Source of the DNA: Chryseobacterium paludis
Lineage (GTDB): Bacteria; Bacteroidota; Bacteroidia; Flavobacteriales; Weeksellaceae
DNA length: 64,000 nucleotides
Direction of reading: 5' to 3'
Assembly (NCBI RefSeq): GCF_025403485.1
Contig: NZ_CP099966.1
Location: forward strand, 248,001 to 312,000
The notes beneath the pieces were generated by a model, which saw only the letters and a program-made list of their open reading frames with translations, did not search any database and was not told the DNA's origin. Position numbers and translations under genes: made by a program. Shown one piece after another: positions 54,152 to 63,894 of the stretch (the first letter of the stretch is position 1; every line of letters starts with the position of its first letter).

Positions 54152-54410
54152 TTCTTAAAATTAAAGGTCAGTTATACTTGAGTTAATATATTGTTTTTTA
54201 ATACAATAAATGTAAAAATAGTAAAATTTAAAGTTTAATCTGGATATTGTGATATAATTTATTAACGCTTATCAATAAAGGCTTATATCTGTATTTTAAT
54301 GTATGCCAAAGGGTTTAATGAAAGTTAATATATTATTTAAACTTGTTAATGTTTTGTTAAAAGGTAGTGCGTGTTTTTTGTGGAATTTTGCCAGGATAAA
54401 AAAAGATAAA

Positions 54411-55661
54411 GTGAAGTTCCTGAAAAATCCCGTAATTATTCTTATTTCTCTTCTTAGCTGCAATGCTTTTGCTCAAAAGAATATACCCCAGAAAAAAGTA
54501 GTTTTTATCATTGTAGACGGTATCGCTGAAGATATGCTGAACAAAGCTGATATTCCCAATCTTAACCGGATTAAAAAAGATGGTGCATTACTGAAAGCTT
54601 ATGTAGGTGGAGAAAAAGGGGGCTATAGCGAAACGCCAACCATTTCTGCAGTAGGATATAACAGCTTGCTGACAGGAACATGGGTAAACAAGCATAATGT
54701 GTTTGATAACGATATTAAAGATCCTAATTACAGTTACCCAACGATTTTCAGACTTTTCAAGGATCAGTTTCCCAATAAAAAGACGGCTGTATTTTCAACT
54801 TGGGAAGACAACCGTACAAAGCTGATTGGTGAAAACCTTGATGCTACAAGGAAAATAAAAATGGATTTTTTCTACGATGGAATGGAAAAGGACACCCTGC
54901 ATTTTCCACATGATAAGCAAAGTGGATACATCCGTAAGATCGATAGTCTGGTAGCCGGAAAAGCAGCCAGTTATATCAAAGAAAATGCACCGGATCTATC
55001 ATGGGTTTATTTAGAATTTACAGATGATATGGGACATCGTCATGGTGATGGTGATATTTTATATAAAGCGATTTCTTATGAAGACCGTTTGATCGGAAAA
55101 ATATATGATGCGGTAAAAGAACGTGAAGCGAAACATGGGGAAGACTGGTTATTCGTCGTGACTACAGATCACGGAAGATCTGCAAGCAATGGAAAAGGTC
55201 ATGGCGGACAGAGTGATAGAGAGCGTAACACATGGATCGCTATTAACAAGCCAACGATAAATACCTATGCAAAGAATAACCGGGTTGGAGTTACGGATAT
55301 TTTACCTACCATCACAGATTTTATGAGCCTGAGTGTTCCCGAAATATTTCAGCAGGAAATAGATGGTATTGACTTACTTAAAAACAGAACTGCTTATCAG
55401 TTAAAGGCTTCTTTAACCTCTGATAAAACACTGGAACTTACCTGGAAAACAATGGGTCCTTCTAAAGAACTTGGTGAAGTATATATTACAGATACCAATA
55501 ATTTTAAAACAGGAGGTAAAGATCTTTACCAGTTATTGGGACAGGCAAATCTTGGCAGTGGTAAGTTTAGTTCTACATTAAAAATTAACAATTCCAATAT
55601 CTATAAGATCGTTCTCAAAACCAAAGAAGGTTTTCTGAATACCTGGATCACAACCAAATAA
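54411..55661 (+). CDS. Alkaline-phosphatase-superfamily phosphodiesterase, secreted
   Basis: The start chosen is GTG at 54411, which gives a signal peptide (FLKNPVIILISLLSCNAFAQ); the frame is open to 54303, but that part is not signal-like. About 416 residues. Visible metal and active-site elements of the type I phosphodiesterase/nucleotide pyrophosphatase group are FIIVDGI near the start, the probable nucleophile Thr in ETPTISAVGYNSLLTG, DMGHRHG, TTDHGRS and GKGHGG. It would cleave phosphodiester or phosphomonoester bonds outside the cytoplasm. It heads an operon with SusC and SusD 15 bp downstream. Confidence 0.87.
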   Translation: MKFLKNPVIILISLLSCNAFAQKNIPQKKVVFIIVDGIAEDMLNKADIPNLNRIKKDGALLKAYVGGEKGGYSETPTISAVGYNSLLTGTWVNKHNVFDNDIKDPNYSYPTIFRLFKDQFPNKKTAVFSTWEDNRTKLIGENLDATRKIKMDFFYDGMEKDTLHFPHDKQSGYIRKIDSLVAGKAASYIKENAPDLSWVYLEFTDDMGHRHGDGDILYKAISYEDRLIGKIYDAVKEREAKHGEDWLFVVTTDHGRSASNGKGHGGQSDRERNTWIAINKPTINTYAKNNRVGVTDILPTITDFMSLSVPEIFQQEIDGIDLLKNRTAYQLKASLTSDKTLELTWKTMGPSKELGEVYITDTNNFKTGGKDLYQLLGQANLGSGKFSSTLKINNSNIYKIVLKTKEGFLNTWITTK

Positions 55662-55676
55662 ATAAGGAATCTACTT

Positions 55677-58634
55677 ATGAAATTACACCTTTTAATCGGC
55701 CTGGGCTTAGTCACAGGCTTAGAAGTTTATGGTCAAAATGTACAGAAGATAGATGCTGCTGATACGATAGCGACCCACGAAAAAAAGATCGATGAAGTTG
55801 TTATTACAGCTTTAGGAATCAAGAAAGAAAAGAAAACATTAGGGTATGCAGTACAGGAGGTAAAAGGCGAAGTTTTCGAAAAAGCAAAAGAATCGAACTT
55901 TGTCAACTCACTCTCAGGACGTGTCGCAGGACTAACGATTAAGAACAGTACCGACCTTTTTCAGGATCCGGGAATTAATTTAAGAGGGTCTAAACCACTT
56001 ATCGTTATCGATGGAATCCCAGACAGAACGGCTGATGTATGGAGAATCAATGCTGATGATATTGATAATATCAGTGTACTGAAAGGTCCAACAGCTTCTG
56101 CTTTGTATGGATCTGTTGGTAAAGACGGGGCGATTATGATTACGACCAAGAAGGGAAAAAAAGGAAGAATGAGTATCTCCTTTAATAACTCTACGATGTT
56201 TCAAAGTTCTTTTATCCGTATTCCAAAGGTTCAGACCGTTTACGGTGGCGGAAATAACGGGAAATATGCTTACATAGATGGAAGCGGCTCTGGAAGCGAA
56301 GGAGGTGGATGGATCTGGGGACCAAAATTAGATCAGAAAGATCCTTCTACGCCAAGCGGATATTATGAAACCCCACAATACAACAGCCCGATTGATCCGA
56401 CAACCGGAAAACCAATACCACTACCATGGATCTCCCGCGGAAAGAATAATATTAAAAATTTCTTCGATACCGGAATTATTCAGTCCAATAACATCAGTGT
56501 GGACTGGGGAAATGACAAAGCAACTTTCAGGCTTTCCCTTTCCAATATTTACCAGAAAGGTATTGTTCCGAATACAGATCTGAAAACAACATCAATAAGT
56601 TTGGCAGGTTCTGTAAACCCTATTGAAGGCCTTACGATCAATTCTTCCTTAACCTACAATAGAGAATATACTTCCAATTTCCCGGAAGTAGGCTATGGGC
56701 CGACCAACTATCTTTATAATCTGGTATTATGGACGGGTGCTGATGTAGATGTAAGAGATTTAAGAAATTATTGGGTAGCAGGAAAAGAAGGTTATCAACA
56801 AAGACATTACAATGTGTCTTATTATAATAACCCCTACTTTCAGGCTTATGAATACCAAAGACCTTATTATAAGGACAATGTAATGGGGAATGTAAACATG
56901 GAATATCAGATTATTCCGAAATTATCTGCCAAAGCTCGTGTCGGAACTAATGTATATGCTTTGAACCGTGAGTATAAGGAGCCTAAAAGTTATATTGGAT
57001 ATGGTAATAAATCATTAGGAAACTATACCCAGATAAATGGGAATTATCTTGATATCACCTCCGAGCTAGGTCTTAAATACCAGAATAGGTTTTCTGAAAA
57101 CTTTATGCTGACAGGAGAGGGCTATGTATCCAATTATTACAGAGAGCTTAAGAAAAGTGAAATACGTACCGATGGTTTGGTAAATCCAGGCTGGTATAAC
57201 CTTTTTAACAGTGTAGGGCCTTTATTTGCTCCAAAGGAGGGAAATAGAAAAGAATATGAACTGATCAATAGTGTGTATGGTTATGTAGATATGGAGATTT
57301 ACAAAGCGTTCTTCCTGAATATGACTGCACGTTATGACAAAGTATCCACGCTTCCAGATGGAAATAATGCCTATTTCTATCCATCTGTTTCCGGATCAGT
57401 AATGCTGAATCAGCTGGTCACTCTTCCTGAATGGATAAGTTTTGCTAAACTGAGAGGATCTTTAGCACAGGTTTCCAACGGTAAAATATCCGATGATACC
57501 TATGGCTATATTTCTGCATTTACAAAAAATGATATCAGTTGGAATGGGCAGTCAACATTTTCTTTTGGAAATACCCTCATCAACGCGAATATAAAACCTG
57601 AAACCTCAAACTCATGGGAGATAGGGACTAATATCGCGGTGTTGAAAAATAGGATCAATTTAGATGTGGCTTACTATCAAACCCGCGATTATAATAATCT
57701 GACCAATATTCCTTTGTCAGAAAGTGCAGGTTATGATTATTTTAAAACAAATGGAAATGTTTTCCAAAGAAAAGGAGTGGAGATTACCGTAAATGCGGAT
57801 ATTGTTAAGAAATCAGATTTTAGATGGAGTACTCAGCTGAATTTGAGTCATTACCGTAGATATCTAAAAGAAGCCTATGGAGGAAATGGATATACGACGA
57901 TTTATAATCCTGCTAATGGCAGGGAGAACTTCATCAGAGAAGGTCAGAGGGCGGATCAATTAACTGCAGTACCTTATGAAACCTCACCTGATGGGCAACT
58001 GGTTCTGAAAAACGGATATCCTGTGAATTCTACAGCGCCATTCGAATCCAACATGGGTTATTCTGATCCGGATTGGACCTATGGATTCTCTCATAACTTT
58101 GGGTATAAAAATTTCTCACTCTCATTACTGTTTGATGGAAGAATTGGTGGAACAATGTATTCTACAACCAACCAGAAAATGTGGTGGGGTGGTATTGATC
58201 CGGGAACAGTGAATCAGTACAGGGATGATGCTAATGCAGGAAATAATACCTATATCGCACCAGGGGTAAGAGTGGTTAGTGGCTCTATTACATACGATCA
58301 GAATGGGAATATAAAATCTGATACCCGTGTTTTCGCTCAAAATGATGTTGCAGTAAATTACAATGCCTATATGCAAAGTACGAGCAACGCTTTTGAACGC
58401 AATTACCATTATTACAAACAAACTTTTATTAAATTAAGAGAAGTTACCCTTACCTACAATTTCGAAAAATCTTTTGCAGAAAAACTGAATGTCTCTTCAG
58501 CGAGTATTTCTCTGATCGGAAGAAACCTCTGGTTGGCTTCAAAGATTAAAAATGTGGATCCCGATTCCGGGGTAGACCAACTTCAGACTCCGGCGACCAG
58601 AAGTTTTGGGGTAAATCTTAATGTAAAATTCTAA
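55677..58634 (+). CDS. SusC/RagA-family TonB-linked outer-membrane protein
   Basis: A 985-residue outer-membrane transporter. After the signal peptide (VYGQ) comes a TonB-box-like KIDEVVITALGIKKEKKTLG, typical of SusC proteins, then the plug (GRVAGLTIKNS, GINLRGSKPLIVIDGIP, VLKGPTASALYGSVGKDGAI) and a barrel ending in FGVNLNVKF. The N-terminal carboxypeptidase-like domain of many SusC proteins is missing. It works with the SusD lipoprotein encoded 17 bp downstream. The phosphodiesterase gene upstream suggests a phosphorylated substrate; this is inference. Confidence 0.93.
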   Translation: MKLHLLIGLGLVTGLEVYGQNVQKIDAADTIATHEKKIDEVVITALGIKKEKKTLGYAVQEVKGEVFEKAKESNFVNSLSGRVAGLTIKNSTDLFQDPGINLRGSKPLIVIDGIPDRTADVWRINADDIDNISVLKGPTASALYGSVGKDGAIMITTKKGKKGRMSISFNNSTMFQSSFIRIPKVQTVYGGGNNGKYAYIDGSGSGSEGGGWIWGPKLDQKDPSTPSGYYETPQYNSPIDPTTGKPIPLPWISRGKNNIKNFFDTGIIQSNNISVDWGNDKATFRLSLSNIYQKGIVPNTDLKTTSISLAGSVNPIEGLTINSSLTYNREYTSNFPEVGYGPTNYLYNLVLWTGADVDVRDLRNYWVAGKEGYQQRHYNVSYYNNPYFQAYEYQRPYYKDNVMGNVNMEYQIIPKLSAKARVGTNVYALNREYKEPKSYIGYGNKSLGNYTQINGNYLDITSELGLKYQNRFSENFMLTGEGYVSNYYRELKKSEIRTDGLVNPGWYNLFNSVGPLFAPKEGNRKEYELINSVYGYVDMEIYKAFFLNMTARYDKVSTLPDGNNAYFYPSVSGSVMLNQLVTLPEWISFAKLRGSLAQVSNGKISDDTYGYISAFTKNDISWNGQSTFSFGNTLINANIKPETSNSWEIGTNIAVLKNRINLDVAYYQTRDYNNLTNIPLSESAGYDYFKTNGNVFQRKGVEITVNADIVKKSDFRWSTQLNLSHYRRYLKEAYGGNGYTTIYNPANGRENFIREGQRADQLTAVPYETSPDGQLVLKNGYPVNSTAPFESNMGYSDPDWTYGFSHNFGYKNFSLSLLFDGRIGGTMYSTTNQKMWWGGIDPGTVNQYRDDANAGNNTYIAPGVRVVSGSITYDQNGNIKSDTRVFAQNDVAVNYNAYMQSTSNAFERNYHYYKQTFIKLREVTLTYNFEKSFAEKLNVSSASISLIGRNLWLASKIKNVDPDSGVDQLQTPATRSFGVNLNVKF

Positions 58635-58651
58635 TTATAAAAACAAAAGAA

Positions 58652-60106
58652 ATGAAAGCAGCTAGAATATACATATTCCTATTAATATCAGCAGCAAGCG
58701 TAATAAGTTGCAGCAAGACTGAAGATTTTCAGGATGATCCCAATCGTCAAACAAGTGTGGATGCCGAAAATATCCTTCCCGGAATTGAAGTAAGTGCCTT
58801 TAGTAATATTAAGGCTGAAGCTGCCCTGGCATCCAGACAGCTCACCTACATCAATGGAGTGAATGCTCAACAGTATTACAACTGGCAGAGGGGATCTTTT
58901 GATGCTTATGACAATATTAAGCAGGTGGAAAAGATGGTAGAGCAAGCGAATAAAAAAGGGGGGAAGGAGTATGTAGCATTGGCTCGTTTTTTCAAGGCTT
59001 ATTATTTTATCTCATTATCTGAAACTTTTGGTGATATTCCTTATAATGAAGCAATAAAAATGGATAATTTTTATCCAAAATATGATGATCAGAAAAGTAT
59101 TTATAAAAATGTTCTTGCCGAACTGGCCTTGGCTAATACGGAGCTTGCTAATATGAGTACAGTGATAAGAGGCGATATTATCTATAATGGAGATTTGTTT
59201 AAGTGGAGAAAACTGATCAATTCTTACCGTTTGAGAATTTTAATGGATTTGTCCAAAAAGACAAATGATACAGATCTGAATGTGAAACAGACATTTGCTG
59301 ATATTGTAAATAATCCTGCACAAAATCCAATTATGGAAACGAGTGAAGAAAGTGGGCAATTATCCTTCTATAATCTTGTCAATAACCGGTATCCATTTTT
59401 TAACAGTAATGATTTGAAAACAGCTTATTATATGGAACAGAGTTTTGTAGATAAGCTTAAAACTTCTAAAGATCCAAGGTTATTTAAAATGGCTGAAAAG
59501 AAAACGAGCACGGTAGGAACCACACCGACAGATCCTTTTAGTTTCTATGATGGATTGTACGGCAGTGGAGATTTAGGGCAAAATTCTATAAAAGCTTCTA
59601 ATGGGTTGGCATCAAGGATTAATCCAAGATATTTTGATGATCCAATCAACGAACCTACATTACTAATGGGGTATTCAGAACTGCAGTTTGTTTTAGCCGA
59701 AGCGGTTGTACGTGGATGGATCAGTGGAAATGCAAATACCTATTATCTGAAAGCAATTAATGCTTCTATGAGCTTTTATAAAATAAATCCAACTGATGTT
59801 AGTGCCTATTTAGCACAACCATCCATCAATCTGCAGCCTGGAACAGAGATCGAACAAATCATGGATCAAAAGCATACGGCATTGTTCTTTAATACGGGCT
59901 GGAGAATATTTTATGATCAGAGAAGGACGGGATTTCCTAAGTTCAATACAGATGGACCGGGTATTTTGAATAATGGAAAAATTCCTAAAAGATGGATGTA
60001 CCCTGCATCAGAAAATAGCACGAACAATGCAAATCTTAACAGTGCCATTACCAAGCAATATCCGGGTGGTGATGATATTAATGAAACCATGTGGCTGATT
60101 AAATAA
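58652..60106 (+). CDS. SusD/RagB-family nutrient-binding lipoprotein
   Basis: A 484-residue surface lipoprotein: a signal peptide with lipobox AASVISC (Cys about 20), then the mostly helical SusD fold with TPR-like pairs (LARFFKAYYFISLSETFGDI, near 110-130) and a late GWRIFYDQRRTGFPKF segment typical of the SusD/SusD-like group. It forms the lid on the SusC channel and selects the substrate. It closes the phosphodiesterase-SusC-SusD operon. Confidence 0.92.
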   Translation: MKAARIYIFLLISAASVISCSKTEDFQDDPNRQTSVDAENILPGIEVSAFSNIKAEAALASRQLTYINGVNAQQYYNWQRGSFDAYDNIKQVEKMVEQANKKGGKEYVALARFFKAYYFISLSETFGDIPYNEAIKMDNFYPKYDDQKSIYKNVLAELALANTELANMSTVIRGDIIYNGDLFKWRKLINSYRLRILMDLSKKTNDTDLNVKQTFADIVNNPAQNPIMETSEESGQLSFYNLVNNRYPFFNSNDLKTAYYMEQSFVDKLKTSKDPRLFKMAEKKTSTVGTTPTDPFSFYDGLYGSGDLGQNSIKASNGLASRINPRYFDDPINEPTLLMGYSELQFVLAEAVVRGWISGNANTYYLKAINASMSFYKINPTDVSAYLAQPSINLQPGTEIEQIMDQKHTALFFNTGWRIFYDQRRTGFPKFNTDGPGILNNGKIPKRWMYPASENSTNNANLNSAITKQYPGGDDINETMWLIK

Positions 60107-60140
60107 AAGATAAATAAACTTAATGTTTTATTTAAATAGA

Positions 60141-60265
60141 TCTCGATACATTTTCCTCCATTTCATTACGAAAAACACTCGATCTGACGGTAGAAGAATG
60201 TTTGTATTGTGAGGAGAAAATGAACAACGTCACTTCGAGTAGATTTTGAAAAAATCGTATCGAGA
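60141..60265. repeat. Palindromic dispersed element with inverted ends
   Basis: The ends are TCTCGATAC (60141-60149) and GTATCGAGA (60257-60265), perfect 9-bp inverted repeats, with further partial symmetry inside (CACTCGATCTGACG against CGTCACTTCGAG). It resembles the small noncoding palindromic repeats spread through Chryseobacterium genomes. No open frame. Confidence 0.6.
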
Positions 60266-60357
60266 AGTATTTACTTTTGAAATAGTAAGATTATAAAAAT
60301 TTGATTTCAAACAGAACTTCTTTAAAGTTTAAAGCTTAATTAAAACTGATCACAAAT

Positions 60358-60392
60358 AAAACTCCTGTCTCAATGAGGCAGGAGTTTTTTAT
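60358..60392. terminator. Bidirectional terminator
   Basis: AAAACTCCTG pairs with CAGGAGTTTT around TCTCAATGAGG-type internal pairing, with a T run. It separates the SusD gene from the convergent universal stress protein gene. Confidence 0.75.
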
Positions 60393-60420
60393 CGTGGCAT
60401 ATAAAGAGATCAGTTTCATT

Positions 60421-61251
60421 TTATTCATGAAGTATCAATATGGCTTTGATGGATTTATTTAATACCTCATTTACAGTACTGCTTGCAAATAAGCGGTAAA
60501 TGATATTATGATTTCGTTTTACCAGGCAGAGGATATCGGTTTCATTTTGCTCTATAAAATCTATAATTCCGCTTGATGTTTTACCGTCATCCTCAACATA
60601 GTTAAAGTTAATTTCTACCGAAGGAAGCTGTTCTTTTAATTTTTTTTCACCATTTTTTATGGATTTAGGATCCATATCCTTTTCGGAAATATGAAGGATC
60701 TCCAGCTTCTTTGGCTTGGTTGCCTTCAGTATCTGGTTGAGTGCTTTAACATCCCTTACTGATAATCTGGTTGTTTTATAATCCGTAGCCAGGGTGACCA
60801 CCGGAACAGATGGTAAAGTACTTTCTAAAGGCACAATTAATGTTGGAATACGCATTTTTGTAACCGCCATGCTGGCATTGCTACCCACAATTCCTTTGAT
60901 GCCTGTTGCACCGGTAACACCCATTACCAGGAATGATACAGAATTATATTCGACATATTTGGTGATGACCTTACGCAAAAAGCCTACATCACATATGGTT
61001 TTAACCTGCACATCTTTATAGTCTTCATTTTGTTTGAACGTTTCGGCCCATTCTTTTAAGGCAGATCTTTTTTTAGCGTAATAATCTTCAATGAAAATAG
61101 CATTGTATGTGCTGTTATTGATGCCTTCTGTTGGATGTATAGCATGAATAACCGCAATTTCCATCTGCAGGATTTTAGCAAGAGACAATGCGTATACCAT
61201 CGCATTGCTGGCACTGTTTGAAAAATCTGAGGCAACAAGTATTTGTTTCAT
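60421..61251 (-). CDS. Universal stress protein, two tandem domains
   Basis: A 276-residue protein, about twice the size of one UspA domain. The first domain starts MKQILVASDFSNSASNAMVY and has the ATP-binding G-2x-G-9x-G(S) pattern as GVTGATGIKGIVGSNAS (about 114-130). The second, more diverged domain (about 150-275) lacks a clear copy of that motif. Usp proteins bind nucleotides and modulate survival under stress. It follows the phosphate transporter on the same strand with a 44-bp gap, so the two may be co-transcribed. Confidence 0.9.
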   Translation of the reverse strand: MKQILVASDFSNSASNAMVYALSLAKILQMEIAVIHAIHPTEGINNSTYNAIFIEDYYAKKRSALKEWAETFKQNEDYKDVQVKTICDVGFLRKVITKYVEYNSVSFLVMGVTGATGIKGIVGSNASMAVTKMRIPTLIVPLESTLPSVPVVTLATDYKTTRLSVRDVKALNQILKATKPKKLEILHISEKDMDPKSIKNGEKKLKEQLPSVEINFNYVEDDGKTSSGIIDFIEQNETDILCLVKRNHNIIYRLFASSTVNEVLNKSIKAILILHE

Positions 61252-61295
61252 TTTTTTTCGGTTTTAATAAAGTGAATTAATCAAAATTTGTGATC

Positions 61296-62711
61296 TTATA
61301 TAAACAGATGGAAGAATAGAAATAACAATAAAGATAATAAAATAGAAACAGGTAAGGTAAGTACCCAGGCAAGACCGATACTTTTTAATGTACCTGCATT
61401 CAGGTTGCTTTTACCGCCTGATGCAACCATGGAACCTGCGATACCACTTGATAATACGTGGGTCGTACTTACCGGTAACCCCAAAAGTGTGCTCATACCA
61501 ATAGTGGATGCTGCCACAATTTCACTTGAAGCGCCCTGGGCATAATTTAAATGTTCATTTCCTATTTTTTCTCCGATGGTTACTGCAATCCTTTTCCAGC
61601 CTATCATTGTACCTAATCCCAATGAAACAGAAATTGCAATAATAACCCAGATGGGAGCGAATTCGGTTAGTTTTTTAAGTTCAGATGCCTGATGGTTAAG
61701 GGCTGTTCTATTACTTTCATTAATGACGAGGACTTTATTTTCATTAAGTGCTTTAATTGATTCTACCAGCGCTTCTACTTGTTTTCTGAATTTATAAGTC
61801 CCTTCCTTATCTTTTTCACTTTTAAATTTAAGATGTGTTTTTACAGCATTAATATCAGTATTGAGCTTGGTGAATTCTGTACTATTTTTCGTATTGTCTG
61901 CAGCAATTGTTTGCAAAATCCTTTCCGTTTGGTGTAGCGTAGTGATAATTTTATCGTTAGGAATACTGTGGTCGATTGCAAATTTGGCGGGTAGAAAAGC
62001 AATCAGTATCAGCATAAACAGACCAACGCCCTTTTGACCGTCGTTACTGCCATGAAAAAAGCTCACCAAAGTACAGGTGGTTATCAGAATGGCTCTGATT
62101 AATAAAGGAGGTCTGTCATTTTCGCCCTCAGGGATATGAAAAAGAGCTTTGTATCTGACTACATGTTTTAAAAACAGCATCAGTAAAATGGCTAAACCAA
62201 ATCCAACAATAGGGGAAAGAATAAGTGATAAACCGATTTCTTCAGCTTTATGCCAGTTTACGCCATTACCCCCATAATACCATGTAAAGCCTAAGCCGGC
62301 ACCGATCAAAGCACCAATAAGAGTATGTGAACTTGAACAAGGGATGCCTAAATACCAGGTCCCTAAGTTCCAAATGATAGCCGCTAGCAACACGGCAAGT
62401 ACAAGACTTGCTCCAACAGCTGTTGGCAAGGTCATTAAGGTATCCATTGGGACCAGTTTCAATATTCCCATGGCTACAGCAATTCCACCTGTAAAAACAC
62501 CTAAGAAATTCCATAATCCCGACCATGGAATGGCAATAACAGGTTTAAGTGCTTTCGTATAAATAACGGTGGCTACTGCGTTGGCTGTATCATGGAATCC
62601 ATTAACGAATTCAAATGCTACCACTGCAAGCATACAAAGTGCAAAAACGATGACAAGACCTGTAGTTAAATCTGATTCCCCTAAGAAAGGGATGAGTTTA
62701 TTTAAAAGCAT
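61296..62711 (-). CDS. PiT-family inorganic phosphate transporter
   Basis: A 471-residue inner-membrane permease with about ten helices in two homologous halves. PiT signatures are NGFHDTANAVATVIYT (about 37-52) and HGSNDGQKG in the second half, plus the later STTHVLSSGIAGSMVASGG. A soluble, helical cytosolic loop (about 255-355) separates the halves. It imports phosphate as a metal-phosphate complex with protons or sodium. It is downstream, in the convergent direction, of the phosphodiesterase/SusCD operon. Confidence 0.95.
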   Translation of the reverse strand: MLLNKLIPFLGESDLTTGLVIVFALCMLAVVAFEFVNGFHDTANAVATVIYTKALKPVIAIPWSGLWNFLGVFTGGIAVAMGILKLVPMDTLMTLPTAVGASLVLAVLLAAIIWNLGTWYLGIPCSSSHTLIGALIGAGLGFTWYYGGNGVNWHKAEEIGLSLILSPIVGFGLAILLMLFLKHVVRYKALFHIPEGENDRPPLLIRAILITTCTLVSFFHGSNDGQKGVGLFMLILIAFLPAKFAIDHSIPNDKIITTLHQTERILQTIAADNTKNSTEFTKLNTDINAVKTHLKFKSEKDKEGTYKFRKQVEALVESIKALNENKVLVINESNRTALNHQASELKKLTEFAPIWVIIAISVSLGLGTMIGWKRIAVTIGEKIGNEHLNYAQGASSEIVAASTIGMSTLLGLPVSTTHVLSSGIAGSMVASGGKSNLNAGTLKSIGLAWVLTLPVSILLSLLLFLFFHLFI

Positions 62712-62804
62712 AATGTGCGTTTTCTTGTTTAAATTGAGTTAAGTTGATCGTTTGGGATAGGTCGTCAGAACTTTTAATGGATATACTATGCACTACACCA
62801 ACTA

Positions 62805-63053
62805 TCAGAGGTATCGCAATCGAGCTCTAAGAGCATCATCTTTAAGATCATTGGTAATATTTTTAAAATTTGTGAAACGATTATCTGAATCAGAAGGAAG
62901 GATAATCTCAGGAAATTGTGTGTTTTGAAATTGAATTTGTAGATACTCCCTGGTTTTACGATCGTGTAGATTGTAATTTAATGGAGTATTGTTGTTTTGC
63001 GCTGCAGAGATAACAGATAGAGCCAGCATTAATAGCAACAGATCTTTTTTCAT
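62805..63053 (-). CDS. Small secreted hypothetical protein
   Basis: An 82-residue protein with a signal peptide (MKKDLLLLMLALSVISAAQ). The mature ~63 residues are polar and rich in Asn, Arg and Asp, with no recognised motif. It stands upstream of the phosphate transporter gene on the same strand (94-bp gap). Size and signal peptide support coding, but no function can be given. Confidence 0.6.
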   Translation of the reverse strand: MKKDLLLLMLALSVISAAQNNNTPLNYNLHDRKTREYLQIQFQNTQFPEIILPSDSDNRFTNFKNITNDLKDDALRARLRYL

Positions 63054-63169
63054 TTCTGTAAAAGTAGAATGTCTATATTATTCTAATGTCAATAAATGAT
63101 TAACCTTCTGTTACATATTTTTGAAAAGAGAATCTATTTCGCTTAGTAAATCGTTTTATTTAGAAATAA

Positions 63170-63200
63170 AAAAGACCCGGGAAGGCTCCCAGGTCTAAAA
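63170..63200 (-). terminator. Hairpin downstream of the VOC gene
   Basis: AGACCCGGGA pairs with TCCCAGGTCT (one mismatch) around AGGC, with A runs before and after. It lies about 80 bp downstream of the VOC stop codon on the minus strand. Confidence 0.55.
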
Positions 63201-63271
63201 GAATATTAAAATAATGAGTGGTGACAGATTTAAATGGGAAGGCTCAAATCATTTTGCCTTCAGGAGAATAC

Positions 63272-63667
63272 TTAGCTGAATTTTTTAATGGCTTCCGGTG
63301 TTACTGGAGTGAAAAAGTTGATTAAATTTCCATCAGGATCACAGAATAGGAGCGACCGGTTACCCCAGGGCATGGTAGTCGGAGTCTGAATAATGTTATC
63401 TGTCATATTTTTAATCCTTTCATATTCGTCATCAACATTGGCAACAAGAAATTCTATAATGCTGCTTTTACTACCAGTTGATTCTGTCATATTTTCACTA
63501 AACATCTTCATAGTGCGGGTGCTTCCGATAGCCAGAGTAATTGAATCTGTTGAGAGTTCAGCAAAATCTTCTGTAAACCATTGAGCCGTTAATCCGATTG
63601 CCATTTCATAAAATTGAACAGATTGTTTGATGTCTTTTGTAATAATTCTTAATGAGGTTAACTTCAT
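63272..63667 (-). CDS. VOC-family (glyoxalase/dioxygenase-like) protein
   Basis: A 131-residue single-module VOC protein. It begins KLTSLRIITKDIKQSVQFYE, a standard start of the beta-alpha-beta-beta-beta unit, and ends PWGNRSLLFCDPDGNLINFF, the usual metal-ligand Glu region replaced by Asn. The family contains glyoxalases, antibiotic-binding proteins and dioxygenases; which role applies is unknown. The atypical ligand suggests a binding protein rather than a metalloenzyme. Confidence 0.88.
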   Translation of the reverse strand: MKLTSLRIITKDIKQSVQFYEMAIGLTAQWFTEDFAELSTDSITLAIGSTRTMKMFSENMTESTGSKSSIIEFLVANVDDEYERIKNMTDNIIQTPTTMPWGNRSLLFCDPDGNLINFFTPVTPEAIKKFS

Positions 63668-63894
63668 AATGTTTTAAATATTTAAACAAAAGTAAGGCAG
63701 GGTTATGACACCAGCGTGTCAGGAGGTTTGGACTTTTTTATAAAAGCTTTTATCTAAATAAAATGTTTAAAGACAAGTTTCTTAATAAAGTATTGGATTT
63801 AGAGAATTCTTCAACTTTTTAGAAAGGCTGATTCTCAGGTAGATGATATTTTGTACATTGTCAATTAATTAAACATGAGTAAAATACATAGCTT

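Larger units (their letters stand above)
60107..60420. other. Intergenic region with a palindromic mobile-like repeat
   Basis: It holds a ~125-bp element with inverted ends (60141-60265) and a strong terminator (60358-60392). No gene was found. Confidence 0.6.

Noticed and set aside
54303..54410. Upstream ATG for the phosphodiesterase gene
   Set aside because: The extra 36 residues precede a clear signal peptide that begins at GTG 54411.
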